23,613 nt of DNA from CAZYMI01 sp964648505 (GCA_964648505.1 CAZYMI010000024.1:1-23613); one strand, 5' to 3'; positions 15,975 through 23,369 are shown, counted from the stretch's first letter. A program made the numbers and translations. The notes: a model not told the origin generated them from the sequence alone.

Positions 15975-16347
15975 TAATCTCTACTCCTGTTACATCAATA
16001 GCGTCATGAGTGTGATCGTCGTTGCTTTCACCGCTTTGAATTTGAATAAGGTGCTGCTTTACGGCATCTGCAATTCCAATGCCACCGGCTTTAGCCATAA
16101 TTTTTCCGTATTCTTGAATCATAAAACCACGAAAAATTTCTTCTCCTTTTCCACCGCCGAACATATCGTCTACTTCTATGCCTTCGAACATGGGCTTGAG
16201 CATTTCAGAGAGCATGACCGCTTCAAACTCAGATCCAACCACCCCTGCTTTTTGTGATTTTTTGAGTTCAAGATCGTTCGATGCCTGCTGAGCTTTTAAA
16301 AGCGTCAGGGATGTATCGGGTGAAAAGTTGTTGATTGGAGGCGCCAT
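15952..16347 (-). CDS. flgJ: Rod-binding protein FlgJ, short form without muramidase
   Basis: Protein of 131 residues matching only the N-terminal rod-binding domain of enteric FlgJ. The signature is SEFEAVMLSEMLKPMFEG, then GEEIFRGFMIQEYGKIMAKA and GIGIADAVKQHL. The peptidoglycan-hydrolase half is absent, as is usual in alphaproteobacteria, where a separate enzyme clears the wall. It probably acts as a periplasmic rod-assembly scaffold. It lies 11 bases after flgI and overlaps flgN by 23 bases. Confidence 0.9.
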   Translation of the reverse strand: MAPPINNFSPDTSLTLLKAQQASNDLELKKSQKAGVVGSEFEAVMLSEMLKPMFEGIEVDDMFGGGKGEEIFRGFMIQEYGKIMAKAGGIGIADAVKQHLIQIQSGESNDDHTHDAIDVTGVEINAKSATE

Positions 16348-16358
16348 TTAAATCGTCC

Positions 16359-17525
16359 TTATAGTGTTTCAATTTCAGCTTGAAGTGCGCCCGCGCTTTT
16401 TATCGCTTGCAAAATTGTGATGATATCGCGTGGGCCGATGCCTAGTTTGTTCAATCCGGTCACAAGATCTTGAAGGGTAACGTTGCCTTCTAGGGTTGCC
16501 AGTTTGGCATCGGGGTTGTTGTTCACTTGAATATCGGTGCGCGGAACAGTTACGGTTGACCCTTGTTCAGCAAAAGGCGAAGGTTGAGAAACCTGCGCAG
16601 TTTCAGTCACTCTTACAGTCAGATTACCCTGGGCGATGGCAACGGTTGATACACGCACATCAGAACCCATAACAATTGTTCCTGAGTTTTCGTCAATCAC
16701 AACTTTCGCGACCTGATCAGGCTGAACAGGCAATTGTTCAACATCTGTAATCAGATCAACGATAGATCCCGGGTAATTTTGGGGCCGCTTTAAGGTGACG
16801 CTTGCGCTATTATCTGCCAGCGCAATATTGGCTGATGTAAATCCATTAATTGCGCGCGCTATGCGTCTGGCTGTCGTAAAATCAGGGTTGCGCAGCGAAA
16901 GACGGATCTGTTGAAGATCTTCTAGTTTAAAGTCGATTTCTTTTTCAACTATTGCCCCTTCAGGAACGCGACCAGTCGTTGGAATATTTTGAATAACAGT
17001 GGCGGCACCTCCTTCAACAGAAAAGCCAGAGATCATCACAGGACCCTGCGCGACAGCGTAAGCTTCGCCATCAGCACCCATTAAAGGGGTAACAAGTAGC
17101 GTTCCGCCTTGAAGGGATTGTGCGTCCCCAATAGCCGATACAGTCACATCAATTCGTGATCCGGTGTTGGTGTAAGGGGGCAGCGTGCCTGTGACCATAA
17201 CAGCGGCAACGTTTCCAGTGTTTAAATTTTGCCCCCGAACGCTTACGCCCAAACGTTCGATCATTGAAATAACGCTTTCGCGTGTGAAGGGCGCGTTGTT
17301 TAAAGAATCTCCAGAACCGTTCAAGCCAACAACAAGGCCGTAGCCAATCAGTTGGTTATCGCGTACAGATTCTATATCAACAATGTCTTTAATACGGGTG
17401 GTGCTGGCTTGCGCAGCTGATGATATAAAACCTAAAACCATAAGCAAAAAGCCTGTGAGCATAAAAAAAACTGCTTTTTTACCGGGGCTTAAGGAAGCAA
17501 AAAGCTGCTGCGTTGTTATAGCCAT
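16359..17525 (-). CDS. flgI: Flagellar P-ring protein FlgI
   Basis: Periplasmic P-ring subunit around the rod in the peptidoglycan layer. From the chosen start it has 388 residues, with a signal peptide (hydrophobic core VFFMLTGFLLMVLGFISSA) and probable cleavage after AQA. Family motifs include TTRIKDIVDIESVRDNQLIGYGLVVGLNGSGD, followed by NVAAVMVTGTLPPYTNTGSR and a C-terminus LNKLGIGPRDIITILQAIKSAGAL. I prefer ATG 17525, which has GGAG about 10 bases ahead, over ATG 17582. The upstream ATG has no ribosome site and lies inside the sigma-54 type promoter at 17572-17586, upstream of the predicted transcript start. It is the first gene of the flgI-flgJ-flgN-fliK-flgD-flgE operon. Confidence 0.95.
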   Translation of the reverse strand: MAITTQQLFASLSPGKKAVFFMLTGFLLMVLGFISSAAQASTTRIKDIVDIESVRDNQLIGYGLVVGLNGSGDSLNNAPFTRESVISMIERLGVSVRGQNLNTGNVAAVMVTGTLPPYTNTGSRIDVTVSAIGDAQSLQGGTLLVTPLMGADGEAYAVAQGPVMISGFSVEGGAATVIQNIPTTGRVPEGAIVEKEIDFKLEDLQQIRLSLRNPDFTTARRIARAINGFTSANIALADNSASVTLKRPQNYPGSIVDLITDVEQLPVQPDQVAKVVIDENSGTIVMGSDVRVSTVAIAQGNLTVRVTETAQVSQPSPFAEQGSTVTVPRTDIQVNNNPDAKLATLEGNVTLQDLVTGLNKLGIGPRDIITILQAIKSAGALQAEIETL

Positions 17526-17571
17526 TGGGATGAAACTCCGTTTTTGACCTGTGTATCCGATAAAAGGCCTT

Positions 17572-17586
17572 GCGAATTTCATGCCA
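17572..17586 (-). promoter_or_regulatory. Sigma-54 type promoter of the flgI operon
   Basis: On the minus strand TGGCATGAAATTCGC places GG (17585-17584) and GC (17573-17572) exactly ten bases apart. It differs from TGGCACG-N4-TTGC at two positions. The predicted start near 17560 gives a leader of about 35 bases to ATG 17525. A CGGCAAAT palindrome sits about 120-135 bases upstream, a fitting enhancer distance. Confidence 0.6.
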
Positions 17587-17681
17587 GTTTCATGAAAAGA
17601 TTTGTCTTTTTACAGAAAATATAGATAACCTTTTGATAAGAATAGACTTTTTATTCTTTGTGACTGATTTTGAAGAGGATG

Positions 17682-17696
17682 CGGCAAATCCTGCCG
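17682..17696. promoter_or_regulatory. Putative FlbD (ftr-like) enhancer between flgI and fliX
   Basis: CGGCA-AATCC-TGCCG is a perfect 5-bp inverted repeat in the divergent spacer. The core GCGGCAAATC-TGC recurs in the flgF/fliL spacer (23379-23392). The form resembles, from memory, the CGGCA/TGCCG cores of Caulobacter FlbD sites. It could activate flgI and also act on fliX, whose -10 lies 26 bases away. Confidence 0.5.
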
Positions 17697-17722
17697 ACTT
17701 TCTATATGGGGGGTAAATGCAG

Positions 17723-17728
17723 TATAAT
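17723..17728 (+). promoter_or_regulatory. Candidate -10 box for fliX
   Basis: A consensus TATAAT without a recognisable -35 at the right spacing. The predicted start near 17735 gives a short leader. The missing -35 would fit an activator-dependent promoter, with the CGGCA palindrome nearby. Confidence 0.4.
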
Positions 17729-17754
17729 GTAAATATGAGAGGTCAGGAATCATG

Positions 17755-17780
17755 CCCATGAAAGTTACCCATGAAAGTTG
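17755..17780 (+). repeat. 13-base tandem duplication over the fliX start
   Basis: CCCATGAAAGTT occurs at 17755-17766 and 17768-17779, period 13, with one differing base at the end of each unit. Each copy contains an ATG. The copies put the ribosome-binding site (GAGAGG at 17737, AGGA at 17745) in front of ATGs 17752/17758, which read a nine-codon frame ending TGA at 17779-17781. The fliX ATG at 17771 is in another frame. Confidence 0.85.
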
Positions 17781-18220
17781 AAGGCCCGGGCGCCGGAACC
17801 CCTATTGGTCGAACACGTAAAGCCGATAAATCATCGTCTTCATCAGATGTGTCTGAATTTAGCGGGTTGATGGGGGCTGATGAGGCAGCAGGTGCGGCTC
17901 CTACAACACAATCAGCCTCTATTGCACGGGTAGACACACTGCTGGCTATTCAAGGTGCTGAAAACCCATCTGAAAAAGCAGCTAAGGGCCGTATGCGCAA
18001 GCGTTCAGAGGGGTTGTTAAAGGAGCTTGAGAAAATTCGTATCGGTATGTTGACCGGAAACCTGACGGTTGGGCACATGGTGGATATTGCTGATGTCGTT
18101 GCGTCTCATCGTGAAAGAATAATGGATCCCTCTTTAGCTTCCATTCTTGATGAAATTGATCTGCGCGCTCAAGTTGAGATTGCTAAAATGCGCATCAGCC
18201 TTGATCGCACATCATCTTGA
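17771..18220 (+). CDS. fliX: Flagellar assembly regulator FliX
   Basis: Alphaproteobacterial regulator that links early basal-body assembly to FlbD-dependent transcription of later flagellar genes. It has 149 residues, normal length. The N-terminus has the characteristic MKVEGPG start and a Ser/Ala-rich linker. The conserved C-terminal half is helical (RSEGLLKELEKIRIGMLTG and DPSLASILDEIDLRAQVEIA with KMRISL). The only in-frame ATG is 17771, about 22 bases from the nearest good ribosome site, because a 13-base tandem duplication separates them. Removing one copy would restore ideal spacing and an MPMKVEG start. It diverges from flgI, and its 3' end overlaps the next gene by nine bases. The identification is good; its expression level is open. 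Confidence 0.88.
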   Translation: MKVEGPGAGTPIGRTRKADKSSSSSDVSEFSGLMGADEAAGAAPTTQSASIARVDTLLAIQGAENPSEKAAKGRMRKRSEGLLKELEKIRIGMLTGNLTVGHMVDIADVVASHRERIMDPSLASILDEIDLRAQVEIAKMRISLDRTSS

Positions 18221-19279
18221 GCCGCTAAATCCAAGCAGCAAAGGTGTTGATGGCGATGTTTTCGAAGCTGCAAAGCCTTGTTGACTTTCTGCATTTTGCC
18301 CCGGCTGAGATGTGCTTGTTTGAATTGGACCAAAAACGCGGCCTTTAAAACGATCTTTCAGCGTATTTATTTTTGTGACAGCCATTTCACGTCTATCGTT
18401 CCAGCGTTCCAGATCTTGCGCGTAGCCCTGAACCTGTAGTCGTTCATTTTTTGTCAATTTTACAAAAGGATCGACTGCAATCATTCTAAGTTGACCGGTG
18501 AATGCAAGGCGATGTTTACTGAACGGGCCTGAAATTTCTGCGCAGCGACCAGCATGATCCAGGGCTGCTTTTGGTCCTCTCTCAGCTTCAATTACATCGG
18601 TTAAGCCGGCAAGCTTTGTTAGGCATTTATCGCGCCGTGCGCCCAATATATTACTTGAAAGCCCCGTAACACCGCGCAGATGTTCTGCTGCAACAGATGC
18701 ACCACTTCTGGCCATAACATGTTCATTTAAACTTAGAACGCGATCAATATTGCGTGCACGGGAAAAATGCCCAGGCGACAGCTGAGCCATTGTCATTGCT
18801 ATTTCCGAATATTTAGCAGGATCCGAATAAATATTTATTTTGCGGAATGCTTTTTCTGCCATTTCTATGGCGCGTTTATGTTGCTTACTGCCGGGTTTTG
18901 CAGCCTCTGCAATAGAAAGCGCAGCTTCAAGCCGTGCGTCAGCATTTCTTTTTGGAATAGCATCTGCAACCAGAAGAGCGCTATCAAGAATTTCCCCACG
19001 TTTATGATTTTTTGGCTTAACCAGTTCAGAAGCAGATAGCAAGGCATCTAGGCTTTCCTGCCAACCCAGGGTTTTAGACTGGAACCCTGTTAGTGCCAGT
19101 TGATGAATTCGTTCCGCCTGATCGAGTTTTATTTTTTCAGGATTTTTACCAAACATAATGCTTAGGATTGACGCTTCGTCAGCTTTTAGGGCTTTTAAAT
19201 GGGCGTCGTTAATCTCTTTTAAAAGACGATTTTGCCGCGCCACCCGCCCAAACCTGCCAGATAAAACACCCATTGTCAT
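18212..19279 (-). CDS. Unrecognised helical protein in the flagellar cluster
   Basis: Protein of 355 residues that I do not recognise. It is rich in Ala, Leu, Lys and Arg, predicted almost all helical, with repeating segments such as ILDSALLVADAIPKRNADAR, then LEAALSIAEAAKPGSKQHKR and AIEMAEKAFRKI. These suggest short TPR- or HEAT-like antiparallel helix repeats at about residues 80-200. No signal peptide or membrane helix is evident. The C-terminal 45 residues are Ser/Gln/Pro-rich and probably disordered. The start is ATG 19279 or the ATG two codons on (MTMGVL); neither has a clear ribosome site. It lies between fliX (convergent, 9-base overlap) and dksA (divergent). Guilt by association suggests a flagellar or cell-cycle role, which is only inference. 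Confidence 0.65.
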   Translation of the reverse strand: MTMGVLSGRFGRVARQNRLLKEINDAHLKALKADEASILSIMFGKNPEKIKLDQAERIHQLALTGFQSKTLGWQESLDALLSASELVKPKNHKRGEILDSALLVADAIPKRNADARLEAALSIAEAAKPGSKQHKRAIEMAEKAFRKINIYSDPAKYSEIAMTMAQLSPGHFSRARNIDRVLSLNEHVMARSGASVAAEHLRGVTGLSSNILGARRDKCLTKLAGLTDVIEAERGPKAALDHAGRCAEISGPFSKHRLAFTGQLRMIAVDPFVKLTKNERLQVQGYAQDLERWNDRREMAVTKINTLKDRFKGRVFGPIQTSTSQPGQNAESQQGFAASKTSPSTPLLLGFSGSR

Positions 19280-19390
19280 AATTTTAACGGTAATAGGTTA
19301 AAAAATTATATATTATGTTTAATATAATTGAAATTTACACGCTCTTGGCGTGTGGGCCTTGTAGTCGTATAGTGCGCCCCCGTAATCGGG

Positions 19391-19396
19391 TATAAT
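19391..19396 (+). promoter_or_regulatory. Candidate -10 box for the dksA-like gene
   Basis: TATAAT preceded by the GC-rich CCCCCGTAATCGGG, in which CCCG-TAAT-CGGG can pair. A good -35 is not seen. A small hairpin ACACGC/GCGTGT lies about 40 bases upstream. The predicted leader is about 35-40 bases. Confidence 0.35.
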
Positions 19397-19439
19397 CCTG
19401 ATTCACATGCGTTAAGTCTTTAGTAAAGGTGCCTTAAGA

Positions 19440-19862
19440 ATGAGCAGCGTTATACTTTCACCTGATTATGATCCCCGCAAAGACAAGAAATTCATGAATC
19501 CTGTCATGAAAGAATATTTTCGTCAGAAATTGATTAAGTGGCGTGAAGAACTGCTGCGCGAATCTGAAGAAACGATTACACAAACTCTTCAGGCGACCGA
19601 GCTTCAAAAGCCGGATATTGCTGATCGTGCATCAGAGGAAACTGACCATGCGCTTGAGTTGCGTACCCGTGACCGTGAACGCAAACTGATTTCAAAAATT
19701 AATGAGGCCTTGTTGCGTATTGAAGACAACACATATGGTTTTTGTGAAGAAACAGGCGAACCTATTCCTGTTGCAAGACTGGAAGCGCGGCCGATAGCAA
19801 CCTTATCGGTTGAAGCACAAGAGCGCCACGAACGCATGGAACGCACTCACAGAGACGACTAA
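19440..19862 (+). CDS. dksA: DksA family RNA polymerase-binding regulator, one-cysteine type
   Basis: Binds the RNA polymerase secondary channel and, with ppGpp in known members, adjusts promoter activity. It has 140 residues. The coiled-coil domain has the tip motif DIADRAS (D59-x2-D62-x-A64). The globular part is YGFCEETGEPIPVARLEARP. Of the four zinc-ligand cysteines of E. coli DksA only C102 remains; the others are T105, S123 and A126, so a classical zinc finger cannot form. This loss occurs in other alphaproteobacterial DksA proteins. The C-terminal helix SVEAQERHERMERT is intact. The start ATG has AAAGG about 10 bases upstream. It lies between flgH (convergent) and fliX, an arrangement I recall from Caulobacter. 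Confidence 0.93.
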   Translation: MSSVILSPDYDPRKDKKFMNPVMKEYFRQKLIKWREELLRESEETITQTLQATELQKPDIADRASEETDHALELRTRDRERKLISKINEALLRIEDNTYGFCEETGEPIPVARLEARPIATLSVEAQERHERMERTHRDD

Positions 19863-19893
19863 AGCAGGTTGTTGGTTAGCAGCGTGCCATCCA

Positions 19894-20643
19894 TTAGAAC
19901 GGGAATATCACATCATAAACTTGCTGGCCGTAGCGTGGCTGCTGTACATCTGAAAGCTGGCCTTTTCCGCCATACCCAATACGGGCTTCAGCAATCTTAT
20001 CATAAGGTATAATGTTCTGGTTGGTAATGTCTTCTGGGCGGATCACGCCTTGCAGCTCAAGGATGCGGTTTTCAAAATTGACACGCACTTCCTGACGCCC
20101 TTGTATAACAAGGTTTCCGTTGGGAAGAACCTGTGTGACAAGGGCTGCTAGTCTCAGATCAATTTCTTCGCTTCTGTCAATTTCACCGTTTCCGACGTGG
20201 TTTGAATCGGCATTACCATCAACAAGGCTGGAAGGGTCAACAGCTTCTGGCAAAACTTTGGCAAACTGACTTTCAATACCCAGAATATTGGGCAAAGCAG
20301 CAGTTTCGCTTGATGTACGAGTGCGCGTTGTTTCATTTTCAATTTTCCCTGTGTCGTCTATATTAATCATCACAGTTAAAATATCGCCTACTGTGCGTGC
20401 ACGCTGGTCTTTGAAAAAGGTTGTACGTTTATCTTTTGCCCAAAGCGAATTCGCAGACCGTGACACTTCCTCTGCCCGTGGCATAGGCATTGAAACAGGC
20501 TTGTAATCAGGCTGGGTTGTTGGGTTTTCAATTTTTGATTGTTCGGGTGCTTTGCCAATATTAGCCAGGCGTTCAGATGCCCCGCAAGCGCATAATGTCA
20601 GAGCCGTTGTTGCGATCAGGGCAAATTTGAATGTCTTGATCAT
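19894..20643 (-). CDS. flgH: Flagellar L-ring lipoprotein FlgH
   Basis: Outer-membrane L-ring subunit around the distal rod. It has 249 residues, normal length. A lipoprotein signal peptide ends in LCAC with the lipidated cysteine at C20. Typical FlgH segments follow: SLWAKDKRTTFFKDQRARTVGDILTVMI, then LPNGNLVIQGRQEVRVNFEN with LELQGVIRPEDI and DKIAEARIGYGGKGQLSDVQQPRYGQQVYD. It is last in the flgF-flgG-flgA-flgH operon, 23 bases after flgA. No convincing terminator is seen in the 31 bases before convergent dksA. The identification is secure. Confidence 0.96.
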   Translation of the reverse strand: MIKTFKFALIATTALTLCACGASERLANIGKAPEQSKIENPTTQPDYKPVSMPMPRAEEVSRSANSLWAKDKRTTFFKDQRARTVGDILTVMINIDDTGKIENETTRTRTSSETAALPNILGIESQFAKVLPEAVDPSSLVDGNADSNHVGNGEIDRSEEIDLRLAALVTQVLPNGNLVIQGRQEVRVNFENRILELQGVIRPEDITNQNIIPYDKIAEARIGYGGKGQLSDVQQPRYGQQVYDVIFPF

Positions 20644-20666
20644 ATGCGTTTCCTTTTCTATTTTTA

Positions 20667-21632
20667 TTACTGTACTTCGACTTGCTGATCGCCCGAGACA
20701 ATGCCCGAGATGATTTTATTACTTGAGATATTTGTCACCCGAATAATATCGCCTTTTCGGCCCGGCTGTGCGGCTTTGCCGGTGGTGTTGAGTGAAATAC
20801 CATCTGATTTGTAAACCAGTGTTACGGTCTGGCCGCGTTCAACCATGACAGGGGATTCAAAATCATTCAGGACAAGGGGTTTTCCTGATGTCACAAGCTT
20901 GCGGGGGGATAAACCAATAACATTATCAGCATCCATCACCCAGTTTTTTTCAACTGTTTTATCCGATACTGAAATCCAGTCCAGATCCGCAGCAGAAATA
21001 ACATCACCTTTGGTGAGTGATTTTTTCAATACAGGTAAAGACAATGTGCGTTCAATAGTACCGGCAATCAGGCCCCGTTTGATAGGGTTGGCGGCAGAAG
21101 GGGCGGCAACATCGCCTTGAAAACTATTGTCTTCAGGATTGAAATTTAAAGATATCAGTTCAACACCCATTTCAGTTCCGGCGGGTAAAACCAGATCGGG
21201 CTTTGTAAGCAGGGTTAGTTTTACAGGCCCGGTAACGCCTTTTACTTCAAGCTTTTCAGTGATCAGTTTCACGAGTTGTGGCTCACCAATTTCAAGTCCG
21301 GCGCGGCGTATTGTCACTTGTTCGTTTGCTGTTTTAGGTAGCCATTTAAGATCGAGCGCTGACGCCAGTCTCATGAGTGTGCGGGCATTGAGCACCATAT
21401 CCTTACCAGGTTTTGGCGCAGGCCCCAGAACTTGAAGGGCCCTTTCTGCTGGAATGCCTTCGAAAATATCACCAATTGTAATCACATCACGATCGATAAT
21501 GCTGATATTTTTAGGCGCAACAGCAAAGGCAGCTTTTGCTTGAAGAGCAACCAGAATGGTTATTAACAAGCTTGCCATCAACCATGTCACGATGCGTGAT
21601 GTTCGTTTTGTGATGGATGTATTGCTATTCAT
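20667..21632 (-). CDS. flgA: P-ring assembly chaperone FlgA
   Basis: Periplasmic chaperone needed for FlgI to form the P ring. Its 321 residues, longer than the roughly 220 of enteric FlgA, include an extra N-terminal region common in alphaproteobacteria. A signal peptide covers about residues 1-37 (hydrophobic 16-34, probable cleavage after AFA). The C-terminal SAF-type domain shows KSLTKGDVISAADLDWISVS, then LSPRKLVTSGKPLVLNDFES and GQTVTLVYKSDGISLNTTGK, ending QPGRKGDIIRVTNISSNKII. AAGGAG with a TAAAA spacer precedes the ATG, 18 bases after flgG. Its substrate flgI is in the other sigma-54 type operon of this window. Confidence 0.94.
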   Translation of the reverse strand: MNSNTSITKRTSRIVTWLMASLLITILVALQAKAAFAVAPKNISIIDRDVITIGDIFEGIPAERALQVLGPAPKPGKDMVLNARTLMRLASALDLKWLPKTANEQVTIRRAGLEIGEPQLVKLITEKLEVKGVTGPVKLTLLTKPDLVLPAGTEMGVELISLNFNPEDNSFQGDVAAPSAANPIKRGLIAGTIERTLSLPVLKKSLTKGDVISAADLDWISVSDKTVEKNWVMDADNVIGLSPRKLVTSGKPLVLNDFESPVMVERGQTVTLVYKSDGISLNTTGKAAQPGRKGDIIRVTNISSNKIISGIVSGDQQVEVQ

Positions 21633-21650
21633 CTGGTTTTACTCCTTATT

Positions 21651-22436
21651 TTAACGAAGCTGGTTTACAGTGTTCAGCATTTCATCGGATGTTTTAATAA
21701 CATTCGAATTCATTTCGTAAGCACGTTGTGCGGTAATCAATTCTGTTACCTCTTCAACGACATTGACGTTTGACTCTTCCAAGCTGCCTTGGCGAATTTC
21801 ACCAAAATTATCTTCACCCGGGTTTCCGGTTTGCGCGGAACCTGATGAGTCCGTTTCTAAAAACATCGTATCGCCGATTGCCTCAAGCCCACCGGGGTTT
21901 ACGAATGTGGCAATTTCGATCTGGCCAACATTTGTTGTTGTTGTTTGGTTAGGTTGCGCAACAAGAACTTCGCCGCTTTCGTTAATTGTGATTGATGTGG
22001 CGTCAAGCGGGATCGTCAGGCCAGGTTGAAGCAAATATCCTTGCTGGGTTACAATTTCACCTTCGTCATTCAAGCCAAAAGATCCTGAACGTGTATAGGC
22101 TGTGTCGCCATTTGGTAGATCAATTTGGAAAAAACCATCACCTGAAATAGCCAGATCAAGTGAGTTTTCTGTATTACGAATAGGACCTTGTTCGTGCAGG
22201 CGTGAAACAGAAACGGGTCGAACACCAAGACCAAGCTGCAAGCCTGAAGGCGGCAAAGTATCTTGATCGCTTGATGAAGCGCCCGGACGCACAACGTTTT
22301 GATAAATCAGATCCTGAAATTCTATGCGCTGCCTTTTAAAACCAGTTGTTGTCATGTTGGCAATGTTGTTCGATATAACATCGACGTTCATTTGCTGGGC
22401 CAGCATGCCTGTTGCGCCAATATCTAATGATCTCAT
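21651..22436 (-). CDS. flgG: Flagellar distal rod protein FlgG
   Basis: Subunit of the distal rod that joins the basal body to the hook. It has 261 residues, standard. The N-terminal rod signature is MLAQQMNVDVISNNIANMTT with TGFKRQRIEFQDLIYQ. LAISGDGFFQI lies in the centre, and the C-terminal helix is SNVNVVEEVTELITAQRAYE with MNSNVIKTSDEML. It is exported through the flagellar apparatus, so no signal peptide is present. AAGGAGTAAAA precedes the ATG, the same leader as flgA. It lies 20 bases after flgF. The identification is secure. Confidence 0.97.
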   Translation of the reverse strand: MRSLDIGATGMLAQQMNVDVISNNIANMTTTGFKRQRIEFQDLIYQNVVRPGASSSDQDTLPPSGLQLGLGVRPVSVSRLHEQGPIRNTENSLDLAISGDGFFQIDLPNGDTAYTRSGSFGLNDEGEIVTQQGYLLQPGLTIPLDATSITINESGEVLVAQPNQTTTTNVGQIEIATFVNPGGLEAIGDTMFLETDSSGSAQTGNPGEDNFGEIRQGSLEESNVNVVEEVTELITAQRAYEMNSNVIKTSDEMLNTVNQLR

Positions 22437-22456
22437 TGTGTTTTACTCCTTAATTT

Positions 22457-23179
22457 TTAGTTTCCGCTGCGGGTTAGGCGTTGAATGGTTGATCGTTGTA
22501 AATCATGTTCTGATTGCGCCATGCGCTGAATAGACTGGTAGTCACGCAAAATCTCGATCATGCGGGTCATTTCAACAACGGCTTGCACATTGGCCCGTTC
22601 CAGAAGGCCTTGACGCACTTTTGTATTGGCAGCAGGCGTACCGGCCTGCGGTGCGTTATAAAGTCCGTTTCCTTCAATCACTAAAGATTGCTCGTTTGCA
22701 AATTCTGTGACCTGAAGTTTGCCGATTGATCCGTCTTGGGTTGAAATTGTGCCATCCGTGCTGATCACAATTTCTGTCGCATCATCTGGAATTGTGACGG
22801 GGCCGCCTGCGCCTAATACAGGCTTTCCATCTGCTGTGGTGATTTGTCCGTCGGCGTTGCGTGTTAGGTTCCCGGCGCGTGTGTAACGAATGCCATTTGG
22901 CGTTTGAACACTTAAAAATCCCGGGCCTTCAAGCGCTATATCAAGCGGATTGCCAGTGACTTCTGTCGCGCCAGGTTTTGTATTTTCAAACTGTCCTGAC
23001 CCATACACTTGTGAATAACGGTAAGTCTCACCTGTTGGATCATTCACATATTCTCTAAAAAGCAAATTTTGCTCGCGATAGCCTGGCGTGTTAACGTTTG
23101 CGATATTATTCGCAGCCAAGGTCATCTGCGTTTGCAAAACCATCTGGCGGGATAAGCCGATATAGGTATTGTTTTCCAT
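22457..23179 (-). CDS. flgF: Flagellar proximal rod protein FlgF
   Basis: Rod subunit related to FlgG, 240 residues. The N-terminus YIGLSRQMVLQTQMTLAANN with IANVNTPGYREQNLLFREY is typical of FlgF, which keeps a PGY variant of the rod signature. DIALEGPGFLSVQTPNGIRY follows, and the C-terminal helix ANVQAVVEMTRMIEILRDYQ with MAQSEHDLQRSTI. AAAGGA precedes the ATG. It is the first gene of the flgF-flgG-flgA-flgH operon, about 38 bases from the start point predicted for the sigma-54 type promoter. It diverges from fliL. Confidence 0.96.
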   Translation of the reverse strand: MENNTYIGLSRQMVLQTQMTLAANNIANVNTPGYREQNLLFREYVNDPTGETYRYSQVYGSGQFENTKPGATEVTGNPLDIALEGPGFLSVQTPNGIRYTRAGNLTRNADGQITTADGKPVLGAGGPVTIPDDATEIVISTDGTISTQDGSIGKLQVTEFANEQSLVIEGNGLYNAPQAGTPAANTKVRQGLLERANVQAVVEMTRMIEILRDYQSIQRMAQSEHDLQRSTIQRLTRSGN

Positions 23180-23227
23180 TTTAATCCTTTGGGGCCTTCA
23201 TAATGGTTTGCCCCGACAAACGAGATT

Positions 23228-23244
23228 TGCACGTCTTGTGCCAA
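23228..23244 (-). promoter_or_regulatory. Sigma-54 promoter of the flgFGAH operon
   Basis: On the minus strand TTGGCACAAGACGTGCA matches the sigma-54 consensus TGGCACG-N4-TTGCA closely, with GG and GC exactly ten bases apart. The predicted start near 23217 leaves a leader of about 38 bases to flgF. Two CGGCAAAT elements lie about 125 and 165 bases upstream. Confidence 0.75.
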
Positions 23245-23341
23245 AGATTTTTTTTGTTATAAATCAGTGTGTTAACGTTTACTGGTCTAAAAATTACACA
23301 AATTAAATACAAGAAAATGCCCTATAGGCCTTGGGGTGTTC

Positions 23342-23355
23342 CGGCAAATTTGTCC
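23342..23355. promoter_or_regulatory. Putative FlbD-like site, distal to fliL
   Basis: CGGCAAATTTGTCC shares CGGCAAAT with the palindrome in the flgI/fliX spacer, with a poorer second half. It lies about 125 bases upstream of the predicted flgF start point, at the same distance as the single site ahead of flgI. Confidence 0.4.
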
Positions 23356-23369
23356 TGTGTGGAAGAACC

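Noticed and set aside
17525..17582. Longer FlgI start at ATG 17582
   Set aside because: It has no ribosome site, it puts 19 extra residues before a normal signal peptide, and it overlaps the sigma-54 type promoter.
17682..17696. CGGCAAATCCTGCCG as a sigma-54 promoter
   Set aside because: GG and GC are eight bases apart rather than ten. It is better explained as a regulator palindrome.
18767..19039. Open frame of 90 codons opposite the 355-residue gene
   Set aside because: It has no ribosome site or family resemblance, and the minus-strand frame is longer and has coding-like composition.
19287..19304. TTAA...TTAA pair upstream of the unrecognised 355-residue gene
   Set aside because: The half-sites are ten bases apart, not seven, so it does not fit the CtrA consensus.
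19412..19426. TTAA-N7-GTAA in the dksA leader
   Set aside because: It has one mismatch and lies downstream of the likely -10, so it is too weak to call a CtrA site.
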